Positions 28,752 through 37,191 of a DNA stretch of 64,000 nucleotides are shown here, one piece after another. This DNA comes from Pseudomonas karstica. GTDB lineage: Bacteria; Pseudomonadota; Gammaproteobacteria; Pseudomonadales; Pseudomonadaceae. Position 1 is the stretch's first letter. The number at the start of each line of letters is the position of its first letter. The DNA lies in NCBI RefSeq assembly GCF_009707515.1, contig NZ_WLYI01000017.1, forward strand, positions 1 to 64,000. The letters are read 5' to 3'. A model generated the notes under the pieces. It did not search any database and was not told the origin of the DNA. It saw only the letters and a program-made list of their open reading frames with translations. A program made the position numbers and the translations under genes.

Positions 28752-30056
28752 ATGCCGATGACTCACAAAGCCTACCGTGCCGCCATCCTGCACAGCATCG
28801 CCGATCCTGCCGTCGTTGGGATCGAAGCCTCCTATGAGTATTTCGAAGACGGCCTGTTGGTGATCGACAATGGCCAAATCAGTGCCCTGGGCCATGCCAG
28901 CGACTTGCTGCCCACGCTGGCCGCCGACATCGAAATCACCCATTACCAGGACGCACTGATTACCCCCGGCCTGATCGACACCCATATCCACCTACCGCAA
29001 ACCGGTATGGTCGGTGCCTATGGTGAGCAGTTGCTGGATTGGCTCAACACTTACACCTTCCCCTGTGAAAGCCAGTTCGCCGACAAGGCCCATGCCGAAG
29101 AAGTCGCGGATATTTTCATCAAGGAATTGCTGCGCAACGGCACCACCACCGCCCTGGTGTTCGGCAGTGTGCATCCGCAGTCGGTGAACTCGTTTTTCGA
29201 AGCCGCCGAGAAACTCGACCTGCGGATGATCGCCGGCAAAGTGATGATGGACCGCAACGCGCCGGACTACCTGACCGACACCGCCGAATCCGGCTACCAG
29301 GAAAGCAAGACGCTGATTGAGCGCTGGCACGGTAAAGGCCGTTTGCACTACGCGGTGACACCACGCTTCGCCCCCACCAGTACCCCTGAACAACTGACCC
29401 TGGCCGGACAATTGCTGGGGGAATACCCAGACCTGTACATGCAGACTCACATCAGTGAAAACCTGCAGGAAGTGGAGTGGGTCAAAGAACTGTTTCCGCA
29501 GCGTAGCGGTTACCTGGACGTGTACGACCATTACAAACTGCTGGGGGAACGTTCGGTGTTCGCTCACGGCGTACATCTGTGTGACGACGAATGCGCACGC
29601 CTGGCGCAAGCGGGCTCAGCAGTGGCGTTCTGCCCGACTTCGAACTTCTTCCTCGGCAGTGGTTTGTTCAATCTGCCGATGGCGGAAAAGCACAAACTCA
29701 ATGTCGGCCTCGGCACCGATGTCGGTGGCGGCACCAGTTTCTCGCTGCTGCAAACGTTGAACGAAGCCTACAAAGTCATGCAGTTGCAGGGCGCGCGGTT
29801 GAGCCCATTCAAGTCGCTGTACCTGGCGACCCTGGGGGGTGCGCGGGCGCTGCGCCTGGAAGACAAGATCGGCACTTTGCAACCGGGCACGGATGCGGAC
29901 TTTTTGGTGTTGGATTACCACGCCACGCCATTGCTCAGTTATCGCTTGAAGCAGGCCAATAACATTGCCGAGACGTTGTTTGTATTGATGACGCTGGGGG
30001 ATGATCGGGCGGTGATGCAGACGTATGCGGCGGGAAAACGGGTGCATCAGCGCTAG
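28752..30056 (+). CDS. guaD: Guanine deaminase
   Basis: This 434-residue zinc amidohydrolase converts guanine to xanthine, the substrate of the preceding xanthine dehydrogenase. It shows the metal-binding HIHLPQ motif (about residues 77-82), the conserved QTHISEN histidine, HGVHL and the LGTDVGGGTSFS segment with the metal-binding aspartate. The ATG at 28752 is preferred over an upstream frame that begins inside xdhC. Close spacing (22 bases) to xdhC indicates one purine catabolic operon. Confidence 0.96.
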   Translation: MPMTHKAYRAAILHSIADPAVVGIEASYEYFEDGLLVIDNGQISALGHASDLLPTLAADIEITHYQDALITPGLIDTHIHLPQTGMVGAYGEQLLDWLNTYTFPCESQFADKAHAEEVADIFIKELLRNGTTTALVFGSVHPQSVNSFFEAAEKLDLRMIAGKVMMDRNAPDYLTDTAESGYQESKTLIERWHGKGRLHYAVTPRFAPTSTPEQLTLAGQLLGEYPDLYMQTHISENLQEVEWVKELFPQRSGYLDVYDHYKLLGERSVFAHGVHLCDDECARLAQAGSAVAFCPTSNFFLGSGLFNLPMAEKHKLNVGLGTDVGGGTSFSLLQTLNEAYKVMQLQGARLSPFKSLYLATLGGARALRLEDKIGTLQPGTDADFLVLDYHATPLLSYRLKQANNIAETLFVLMTLGDDRAVMQTYAAGKRVHQR

Positions 30057-30058
30057 AA

Positions 30059-30090
30059 TGTTCGTTCCCACGCTCGCGTGGGAACGAACA
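30059..30090. repeat. 15-bp perfect inverted repeat after guaD
   Basis: TGTTCGTTCCCACGC (30059-30073) and GCGTGGGAACGAACA (30076-30090) form a perfect stem with a 2-base centre. It lies exactly between the convergent guaD and GntR genes, where it can act as a bidirectional terminator-like hairpin. It matches the repeat at 27838-27870 except for paired changes. Confidence 0.85.
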
Positions 30091-30092
30091 GG

Positions 30093-30857
30093 TTACAGCT
30101 TGACTGAGGACCGTCCTGGCTTCTTGGTCTGCAACAAATGCGAGAACACCGCATGCAGGTCATCCGAGGCGCTTTCTTCGTCAAGGTTGAGCTTGCTGTC
30201 GATGTGATCCATGTGGTGCATCATCAGGTTCACCGCCAATGTCGCATCCCGCGCTTCGATAGCATCGATCAACTGGGTGTGCTCGTCGTAGGAACAGTGG
30301 GAACGGTTGCCGCTTTCGTACTGGGCAATGATCAACGAGGTCTGGGAAACCAGGCTGCGCTGGAAGCTGATCAGCGGTGCATTCTTCGCCGCTTCGGCCA
30401 GCTTCAGGTGAAACTCTCCGGAAAGACGGATACCTGCCCCACGATCGCCTCGTGAGAAGCTGTCACGCTCATCATTGACCATCTGACGCAACTCGGCCAA
30501 CTGCTCGGCCGTGGCATGCTGCACCGCCAGTTCAGTGATCGCCCGCTCCACCAAGCGCCGGGCCATGAATACTTGACGGGCTTCTTCGACACTCGGGCTG
30601 GCAACCACCGCACCGCGATTGGGCCGCAGCAACACCACGCCTTCATGGGCCAGGCGCGACAACGCCCGGCGAATGATGGTGCGGCTGACGCCGAAGATTT
30701 CACCCAATGCTTCTTCACTCAATTTGGTCCCGGGCGCCAGGCGTTGTTCAAGGATCGCCTCGAAGATATGCGCGTAGACGATATCGTCCTGGGTTCCACT
30801 GCGACCGGCCTTACCGGCTCGCGGTTGTTTCTTGAGGGGTTGCAACAGTTCGTTCAT
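30093..30857 (-). CDS. GntR-family regulator of the purine locus
   Basis: This 254-residue FCD-type GntR protein has its winged helix at about residues 24-90 (APGTKLSEEALGEIFGVSRTIIRRALSRL) and a helical ligand domain with the metal-site pattern D...H...H. It lies between guaD (convergent) and the permease gene (divergent), so it most likely controls purine uptake and breakdown. The effector is presumably a purine intermediate, which is inference. The start at MNELLQPL is chosen over a frame 18 codons longer that lacks family features. Confidence 0.88.
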   Translation of the reverse strand: MNELLQPLKKQPRAGKAGRSGTQDDIVYAHIFEAILEQRLAPGTKLSEEALGEIFGVSRTIIRRALSRLAHEGVVLLRPNRGAVVASPSVEEARQVFMARRLVERAITELAVQHATAEQLAELRQMVNDERDSFSRGDRGAGIRLSGEFHLKLAEAAKNAPLISFQRSLVSQTSLIIAQYESGNRSHCSYDEHTQLIDAIEARDATLAVNLMMHHMDHIDSKLNLDEESASDDLHAVFSHLLQTKKPGRSSVKL

Positions 30858-31211
30858 GGGCACTCGGGTCGGGAGAACGGCGGCGAATTGACGTTGACTG
30901 TAATACGACACAGAGGGTCGCTGACAAGTATTGCGTAAAAACAGAGCACATTGTACACAACCCGTTGCGCCAACACACTGTATGGCTGTTTGCGACGCCG
31001 GCTGTATAGCAATGATTCGTTGCGTTTGAGTTTAGGCTTGAGCCTGCTATTTCACACACCTATAAATGATTCCCGATGCCCACTGCAGGAGCCAGCTTGC
31101 TCGCGAAGATCGTCAATGCTGACGCGGACATTCTGGATGAACGCGCCGCTCTCAGGTGCTTCGCGAGCAAGCTCGCTCCTACAGGGTAGCGGGTACAAGG
31201 AACGTTTTTCC
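30858..31211. other. Divergent promoter region holding a REPIN
   Basis: This 354-base gap separates the GntR regulator from the permease. The left part is AT-richer and contains TTGTACACAA (30951-30960), a short perfect palindrome that may be the regulator's operator. The right part is a REP doublet (31084-31183). No coding signal is convincing. Confidence 0.6.
31084..31183. repeat. REPIN: inverted pair of Pseudomonas REP sequences
   Basis: A left copy close to TGCAGGAGCCAGCTTGCTCG (31084 onward) and a right copy in inverse orientation ending CAAGCTCGCTCCTACA (31168-31183) enclose about 50 bases. This is the widespread TGTAGGAGCGAGCTTGCTCGCGAAGG family. It ends 28 bases before the permease ATG, unusually close to a start codon. 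Confidence 0.9.
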
Positions 31212-32405
31212 ATGACCGACGCCACCCAAGCGCCCCTGCGCCCACTGGCCGATACCTCGCCTGCGGCCATCGTCGCAGGCTTCATTGCCATGATGACCGG
31301 CTATACCAGCTCCCTGGTGCTGATGTTCCAGGCCGGGCAAGCCGCCGGCCTGACCACGGCGCAGATTTCCTCGTGGATCTGGGCGATCTCCATTGGCATG
31401 GCAGTGTGCAGCATTGGCCTGTCCCTGCGCTATCGAACCCCCATCACGATTGCCTGGTCGACACCGGGCGCGGCACTGTTGATCACCAGCCTGGGCGGTG
31501 TCAGCTACGGTGAAGCCATCGGCGCTTACATTACCTGCGCAGTCTTGGTGACAATCTGCGGGCTTACCGGCAGCTTCGAAAAACTCGTCAAGCGCATCCC
31601 GGCGTCCTTGGCGGCGGCCTTGCTGGCGGGGATTCTATTTAAGATCGGCAGCGAGATTTTCGTCGCCGCGCAACACCGCACAGGGTTGGTGCTAGGGATG
31701 TTCTTCACCTACCTGATCATCAAGCGCCTGTCGCCGCGTTATGCCGTGCTGGCGGCATTGCTGATCGGTACGGCCTTGTCCGGCCTGATGGGATTGCTGG
31801 ATTTCAGCGGCTTCAGCCTGGAAGTGGCAACGCCCGTGTGGACTACGCCGCACTTCTCCCTGGCCGCGACCATCAGCATCGGCATTCCACTGTTCGTGGT
31901 GGCGATGACGTCGCAGAACATGCCAGGAGTCGCGGTGCTGCGCGCCGACGGCTACAACGTGCCGGCCTCGCCGCTGATCACGGCCACCGGCCTGGCCTCG
32001 CTGGTATTGGCGCCGTTCGGTTCCCACGGCATCAACCTGGCAGCCATCAGCGCGGCGATCTGTACCGGGCCCCATGCCCATGAGGATCGCAACAAACGTT
32101 ATACCGCCGCCGTCTGGTGCGGGATTTTCTACGGGATTGCCGGGGTGTTTGGCGCCACCTTGGCGGCCTTGTTCGCAGCGTTGCCCAAGGAACTGGTGCT
32201 GTCGATTGCGGCACTGGCGTTGTTTGGCTCGATCATCAATGGCCTGAGCATTGCCATGAATGAGCCCAAGGAGCGGGAAGCTGCGCTGATCACCTTCATG
32301 GTCACAGCGTCGGGGTTGACGTTGTTTTCCATCGGTTCGGCGTTCTGGGGGATTGTTGCGGGGGTGTTGACGCTGGTGATTCTGAACGGGTGTAGGCAAG
32401 CTTAG
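31212..32405 (+). CDS. BenE-family permease of the purine cluster
   Basis: The 397-residue inner-membrane protein has about eleven to twelve helices and belongs to the BenE (benzoate/H+ symporter) family, as seen from SSLVLMFQAGQAAGL at the N-terminus and SQNMPGVAVLRADGYN in the middle. The BenE fold is related to nucleobase transporters. Because it is beside guaD, xdh and a GntR regulator, uptake of a purine is more likely than benzoate; that is inference. The ATG at 31212 follows AAGGAACG; a longer frame running back through the REPIN was rejected. Confidence 0.85.
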   Translation: MTDATQAPLRPLADTSPAAIVAGFIAMMTGYTSSLVLMFQAGQAAGLTTAQISSWIWAISIGMAVCSIGLSLRYRTPITIAWSTPGAALLITSLGGVSYGEAIGAYITCAVLVTICGLTGSFEKLVKRIPASLAAALLAGILFKIGSEIFVAAQHRTGLVLGMFFTYLIIKRLSPRYAVLAALLIGTALSGLMGLLDFSGFSLEVATPVWTTPHFSLAATISIGIPLFVVAMTSQNMPGVAVLRADGYNVPASPLITATGLASLVLAPFGSHGINLAAISAAICTGPHAHEDRNKRYTAAVWCGIFYGIAGVFGATLAALFAALPKELVLSIAALALFGSIINGLSIAMNEPKEREAALITFMVTASGLTLFSIGSAFWGIVAGVLTLVILNGCRQA

Positions 32406-32466
32406 CTTCAAGCTTCAAGCTTCAAGCTTCAAGCCACATTAGCTTGCAGCTTGAAGCTTGTAACTT
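32404..32466. repeat. Tandem AGCTTCA repeat with inverted partner
   Basis: Four perfect tandem copies of AGCTTCA (32404-32431) are followed after a short spacer by GCTTGCAGCTTGAAGCTTG, which is complementary to the tandem units. The permease stop TAG is part of the first unit and the convergent yggL stop is 7 bases beyond. It probably ends both transcripts. Confidence 0.8.
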
Positions 32467-32472
32467 ACCGCT

Positions 32473-32817
32473 TCAATTCTTCGAATTGATCGGCTTATCC
32501 GGATACCAGACGTCCAGCAGCGGGCTCGCTTCAACGCTTTTCAGCTCGCTACGGCCTTTGAGCCAGCTTTCAACAGCAACACGCTGCTCTTCGCTGACCG
32601 AACCGCGCTTTTGCAGGCAAACCAGACCGTAGTCATCGCCGCCAACATAGCCGAGGCCATTGGCCTCCATCGCTTCTTTCAGGAATGCGTCGAGGAAAGC
32701 GTCAATAGCCTTGTCGTCCAGACCTTCTACGAAGTCCAGGTTCAGTTCGAAACCCAGCTCTTGAAATTCATCAACGCACAGTTTTTTGCGCAGACGCTGG
32801 GAACGGTTAGTCGCCAT
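32473..32817 (-). CDS. yggL: YggL family (DUF469) 50S ribosome-associated protein
   Basis: The 114-residue protein matches YggL: N-terminal RSQRLRKKLCVDEFQELGF, central GGDDYGLVC, and a C-terminal half ending LLDVWYPDK. E. coli YggL has been reported to bind the 50S subunit; a role in ribosome assembly is inferred from that. A clear AGAGGA ribosome site precedes the ATG. It is convergent with the permease gene. Confidence 0.9.
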   Translation of the reverse strand: MATNRSQRLRKKLCVDEFQELGFELNLDFVEGLDDKAIDAFLDAFLKEAMEANGLGYVGGDDYGLVCLQKRGSVSEEQRVAVESWLKGRSELKSVEASPLLDVWYPDKPINSKN

Positions 32818-33054
32818 GGAACAATCCTCTTAAGTAATAACGGCCGGCACTTTAGCAGTTTAAGCAGGCGTTTGCCCGACTCTCTGGGACGGGCGGCGCG
32901 CACCAAGTAAAAAAATCCGCAGTTTGCAGCTATCGTTCAAACACAAGTAGATAAAGGTTGGGGCATAATGCCGACACTTTCATGATCACTGAGGGATTTT
33001 TCGTTCATATGCCCTCACCTTTTCACCCTCCTCAGCAGTAGGGTTTCATTTCTT

Positions 33055-34515
33055 ATGATCAAATCTTTGCGCCCCCTGTTACTGGCCGGTTTTCTTTTAC
33101 CCCTGGCCTTTTCCGTCACCGCCGCCCCGATCAATACCACCCTGCCCCCCAAGGTTCAGCAAGCCCTCCAGAAGGCCAAGCTGCAAGACAACGCTTTGTC
33201 CCTGGTGATGATTCCCCTCAACGGCCCCGGCACCCCCACCGTGTTCAACGCCGATGTATCGGTCAACCCGGCCTCGACCATGAAGCTGGTCACCACGTAT
33301 GCCGCCCTGGAAATGCTTGGCCCCAACCATCAGTGGAAAACCGAGTTCTACACTGACGGCACCCTGAGTGGCGGCGTGCTGCGCGGCAACCTGTACCTCA
33401 AGGGCGGCGGCGACCCCAAGCTGAACATGGAAAAACTCTGGCTGCTGCTGCGCGACCTGCGGGCCAATGGCGTGCAGCAAGTCACCGGTGACCTGGTACT
33501 GGACCGTAACTTCTTCATCCAGCCGCAACTGCCGGCATTCAATGACGACGGCAACGATGCCAACAAGCCCTTTCTGGTCAAACCCGACGCGCTGCTGGTC
33601 AACCTCAAGGCCCTGCGCTTTGTGGCCCGCAATGACGCGGGCCGGGTGCTGATTTCAGTCGAACCGCCGATTGCCAGTATCCACATCAATAATCAGGTCA
33701 AGGTGGTCAACACCAAACAGTGCACCGGTGACGTGCGTTATAACCCGGTGACTGCCGCCGATGGCAGTGTCACGGTGACCGTCAACGGGCAGTTGGGCGA
33801 TGGCTGCAGCTCTCAGACTTATCTGTCATTGCTGGACCACGCCACCTATACCGCCGGTGCCGTACGCGCGATCTGGAAGGAACTGGGCGGTAGCATCCAG
33901 GGCCGCGACATCCAGGCTCCGGTTCCCAAGGGTGCCAAGGTCCTGGCCCGGGCATTCTCCCCGGACCTGGCGGAAATCATCCGCGACATCAACAAATACA
34001 GTAACAACACCATGGCCCAGCAGCTGTTCCTCAGCCTCGGCGCGCAATACCGCACCGATGCCGATGGCGACGACGCCAAGGCCGCCCAGCGGGTTGTACG
34101 TCAGTGGCTGGCGAAAAAAGGCATCACCGCTCCACACCTGGTGATGGAGAACGGTTCCGGGCTGTCCCGTGCCGAGCGGGTCAGCGCCCGGGAGATGGCG
34201 ACCATGCTTCAAGCTGCCTGGAGAAGCCCGTATGCGGCGGAGTACATGAGCTCCCTGCCGATTTCCGGTACGGACGGCACCATGCGCAAACGCCTGAAAA
34301 CCACGGCGTTGCGCGGTGAAGCCCATATCAAGACCGGCACCCTGAATACCGTACGGGCGATTGCCGGCTTCAGCCGCGACAACAATGGCAACACCTGGGC
34401 AGTGGTAGCGATCCTCAACGACCCGAAACCATGGGGTGCTTCCTCGGTACTGGACCAGGTGCTGCTGGACCTGTATCGCCAGCCAAAGCTGGCGATGGCG
34501 GCACCCGCGCTCTAA
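33055..34515 (+). CDS. dacB: D-alanyl-D-alanine carboxypeptidase/endopeptidase PBP4
   Basis: The 486-residue periplasmic enzyme trims or opens peptidoglycan cross-links. It has a signal peptide (residues 1-24, cleavage near VTAA), the active-site SxxK (S74-K77, in NPASTMK), the SNN motif in KYSNNTMAQQ and the KTG motif in HIKTGTL, with the class C insert between SxxK and SxN. All catalytic residues are present and length is normal. Confidence 0.95.
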   Translation: MIKSLRPLLLAGFLLPLAFSVTAAPINTTLPPKVQQALQKAKLQDNALSLVMIPLNGPGTPTVFNADVSVNPASTMKLVTTYAALEMLGPNHQWKTEFYTDGTLSGGVLRGNLYLKGGGDPKLNMEKLWLLLRDLRANGVQQVTGDLVLDRNFFIQPQLPAFNDDGNDANKPFLVKPDALLVNLKALRFVARNDAGRVLISVEPPIASIHINNQVKVVNTKQCTGDVRYNPVTAADGSVTVTVNGQLGDGCSSQTYLSLLDHATYTAGAVRAIWKELGGSIQGRDIQAPVPKGAKVLARAFSPDLAEIIRDINKYSNNTMAQQLFLSLGAQYRTDADGDDAKAAQRVVRQWLAKKGITAPHLVMENGSGLSRAERVSAREMATMLQAAWRSPYAAEYMSSLPISGTDGTMRKRLKTTALRGEAHIKTGTLNTVRAIAGFSRDNNGNTWAVVAILNDPKPWGASSVLDQVLLDLYRQPKLAMAAPAL

Positions 34516-34524
34516 CCGGTGCAC

Positions 34525-34636
34525 CTGTAGCCGCTGGCGCAGCCTGCGAACGGTTGCGCAGCAGTCGCCTGGGCCTTGAGATTGCTGAAGGTCCCCTGGA
34601 CCTTATCGCAGCCTTGTACCTGGGCAGTGGCTACAG
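34525..34636. repeat. Second REPIN type after dacB
   Basis: CTGTAGCCGCTG (34525-34536) and CAGTGGCTACAG (34625-34636) are an 11-of-12 inverted pair bounding about 90 bases. Inside the left arm is the hairpin-forming stretch GCGCAGCCTGCGAACGGTTG. This belongs to the other common Pseudomonas REP family and lies between the convergent dacB and cyclase genes. Confidence 0.75.
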
Positions 34637-34648
34637 TTTTCGGCAGAT

Positions 34649-37054
34649 TCAAGAGGTGCCCGGCAACCGCTCCCCCTCCACCCGGTCCCTGCCCGCCTGC
34701 TTCGCCGCATACACCCCCGAATCGGCCCGTAACAACAAGCCATCAATCCCTTCATCACCCCGCCAACTGGCAACCCCGAAGCTGGCCGTCACGGTGCCGA
34801 CCCCGTCCATGGGTGTGCTGCGTAAGCCTTGCCACAATTCCAACGCCAGGCTGAAGGCCTGGGCACCATCGGTATTGGGGCACAGCACCATGAACTCCTC
34901 GCCTCCCAGTCGGCAGAACACATCGCTACGCCGCAGACGCTGGCTGATACGCCGGCACAACTCCTGCAGCACCCCGTCACCCACTCCATGCCCATACAGG
35001 TCATTGATACGTTTGAAGTGATCGATATCGAACATGATCACCGCCAGCCCTCCCGAGGCACGCTTGACCCTGATCATCTCGGTCCGCAAACGGTCCTGGA
35101 AGTAGCGTCGGTTATGGATCCCGGTCAGGGAGTCGGTGATGGACAGCGCCCGTAGCTCTTCCTCGACCCGTTTGAGGTCGGAAATATCGGATACGTAGCC
35201 ATGCCACAACGTACCACCTCCCGGCAACTCCTCCGGCGTAGCCTCGCCACGGATCCAGCGCAGGCCCCGTTGAGGCAACTGCACACGGTATTCTTCACGC
35301 CAGTGGCTCAATTGCAGTGCCGACAAGCGGATGGACGCGCGGACCCGCTCGGTGTCCTGGGGATGTATGCGCTCAAAGACTTGTTGCGCATCCTGCTGCA
35401 GCAAACCGGGTTCGATTTCGTAGATGTCGCGAATGCCATCGCTGGCGTAAATGAATCGCCAATTGTCATGGGGCCCCAGGGTGAATTGGAAGATGCCACC
35501 GGGGACATGGGCACTGAGTTTCTTCAGCAAACGGTCGCGTGCCGCCAGAGCCTCATAAGCACGCTTTTGCTCAGTAACATCCAGGTAAATCGCCAAGTAT
35601 CCGACCCACAGGCCATGGTCATCCAGCAATGCCGTCGCCAGCATATTCGCGGTCAACCGGCTGCCGTCCTTGCGCACCAGGGTCCACTCGCGAGCCTCGT
35701 GTGCATTGTCGCCGCTCTCCACCAGCATTGCGTGGCTCGGCGCAATGTGCTTGCCGAAAGTCCGGCTCAACTGGGCAGCCCGTGCCTCCAGCTCGGGGGC
35801 CAGGTGCAGGTTTTCGAGGGGCACGTGACCCTGCATCTGCTCGACCTCAAAGCCAAGCATTTGCTCGGCCCCTGCGTTGAAGGTGTTGATTACGCCACGT
35901 AAATCGGTGGCAATGATTGCCACCTGGGTCGCGGCGTTGAGCACACTGCGCAATTGACCATGGGCAGCGCGCAGCTCCTGCTCCCGTTGTCGCAGCTGGC
36001 CGGTACGTTGTTCCACCAGTTTCAGCGCTCGCTGACGCTGGCTCATCACCACGTAGAGCAAGGCGCTGAGCAACAGGCTGAGCAGGCTGCCCATGCTCAG
36101 AATGCTAACGGCAGAAGAATGATTGACCTGCTCGAATACACGGCTGGGCCGCAGCTTCAAGGCATAGACGTGATCCCCCAGGGTCAACCGACGTGTAGCC
36201 TCCAGGCTGCTCTGGGCCAACGTGTTGCCGGACTCGTAAAGGACGCGTTGCTGTGTATCGGAGGTATCGACAATCTGCATCACCAAATTGTCCCGGCCCG
36301 GCTTGGGCAGACCATCGGCCACTAACTGGCGCATACTGATCACCGCTATCACATAACCATAGGGCTCTTTTTGAGGCCCTTGCGCAGTGGCCGCGCGACT
36401 GACCGGCGCCACCAACAACACCCCCATGGCATACGCTGGCTCTACGCCGACCAGTTGCATGGGTTGTGAAACCGCCAGCTTTACGCTCTTTTGCACCCGC
36501 TCAAGCGTCGAACGCCGCAGGGGCTGGGCCCACAGATCAAAACCCAGGGGCGAGCCAAGAATGTTCTGGGTCTGGCTGTACAGCACCGGCACATACTCAT
36601 CGCGCTCGGCCGCGGGCACCAATTTTCCCGTTTCATCCAACTCATGTATGGCGAACGGTAAACCGCGTTCACGGCTCACCTGCTGTTCAAACGCCTTGCG
36701 CTGATCACGAAAAACCCGCGGCGCCCATACATACGCCCACGTACGCAGCAGCAAAGGCTGCGCGAAACCATCGAACTCCTTGCGGGAAATTTTGTGGGAG
36801 TTGTCAAAAAAGCGTTGCAGGCCGCCCAGGCGTTGTTCCTGATCGTCGAAGCGCTCCTGAAGACGGCTGTAACGTTCATTGACCAACAACTGAAAACGTT
36901 GGCGGGCCTGCTGCTGATAAAGATCGGAGGCCGCCCATGCGACGATGAACGTCAGTCCCATGCCCACCAGAAAGACCACCAATGCCACCAGCCACGCCGA
37001 CGCCTGCTCACTGATAAAGCCAAGGATCTTGGGGCGGACGGCATGCAACGGCAT
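34649..37054 (-). CDS. Membrane CHASE-PAS-GGDEF diguanylate cyclase
   Basis: The 801-residue protein has a first membrane helix (residues about 16-40), a periplasmic CHASE-like domain (WAYVWAPRV onward), a second helix (about 300-325), two PAS/PAC modules and a C-terminal GGDEF domain. The catalytic motif is GGEEF (717-721), with an RRSD inhibitory site exactly five residues before it, so it should make c-di-GMP and be product-inhibited. There is no EAL domain. The ATG of MPLHAV is preferred; three upstream codons are possible. The periplasmic ligand is unknown. Confidence 0.93.
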   Translation of the reverse strand: MPLHAVRPKILGFISEQASAWLVALVVFLVGMGLTFIVAWAASDLYQQQARQRFQLLVNERYSRLQERFDDQEQRLGGLQRFFDNSHKISRKEFDGFAQPLLLRTWAYVWAPRVFRDQRKAFEQQVSRERGLPFAIHELDETGKLVPAAERDEYVPVLYSQTQNILGSPLGFDLWAQPLRRSTLERVQKSVKLAVSQPMQLVGVEPAYAMGVLLVAPVSRAATAQGPQKEPYGYVIAVISMRQLVADGLPKPGRDNLVMQIVDTSDTQQRVLYESGNTLAQSSLEATRRLTLGDHVYALKLRPSRVFEQVNHSSAVSILSMGSLLSLLLSALLYVVMSQRQRALKLVEQRTGQLRQREQELRAAHGQLRSVLNAATQVAIIATDLRGVINTFNAGAEQMLGFEVEQMQGHVPLENLHLAPELEARAAQLSRTFGKHIAPSHAMLVESGDNAHEAREWTLVRKDGSRLTANMLATALLDDHGLWVGYLAIYLDVTEQKRAYEALAARDRLLKKLSAHVPGGIFQFTLGPHDNWRFIYASDGIRDIYEIEPGLLQQDAQQVFERIHPQDTERVRASIRLSALQLSHWREEYRVQLPQRGLRWIRGEATPEELPGGGTLWHGYVSDISDLKRVEEELRALSITDSLTGIHNRRYFQDRLRTEMIRVKRASGGLAVIMFDIDHFKRINDLYGHGVGDGVLQELCRRISQRLRRSDVFCRLGGEEFMVLCPNTDGAQAFSLALELWQGLRSTPMDGVGTVTASFGVASWRGDEGIDGLLLRADSGVYAAKQAGRDRVEGERLPGTS

Positions 37055-37140
37055 AGGCAACACTCAAAACGCCAGCGTGCCGGGGTGTCACTTTGGCTAG
37101 GCCCTAAGTTATAGCCACAGGGCTTGAGTTTGACCAGCGC

Positions 37141-37180
37141 AAAAAAGCCGCGAGCCCGGAATAATCCAGGCTCGCGGCTT
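37141..37180 (-). terminator. Intrinsic terminator after rlmL
   Basis: On the minus strand AAGCCGCGAGCC and GGCTCGCGGCTT form a 12-bp stem with a 12-base loop; the stem ends in TT and four more T residues follow. It lies 12 bases past the rlmL stop. Confidence 0.9.
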
Positions 37181-37191
37181 GAGAGTGACCA

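Noticed and set aside
30951..31211. N-terminal extension of the BenE permease
   Set aside because: The in-frame extension runs through the REPIN and adds an arginine-rich segment absent from the family; the ATG at 31212 has a ribosome site.
32404..32431. Short tandem repeats as a CRISPR array
   Set aside because: The units are only 7 bases with no spacers; they are part of a terminator-like repeat.
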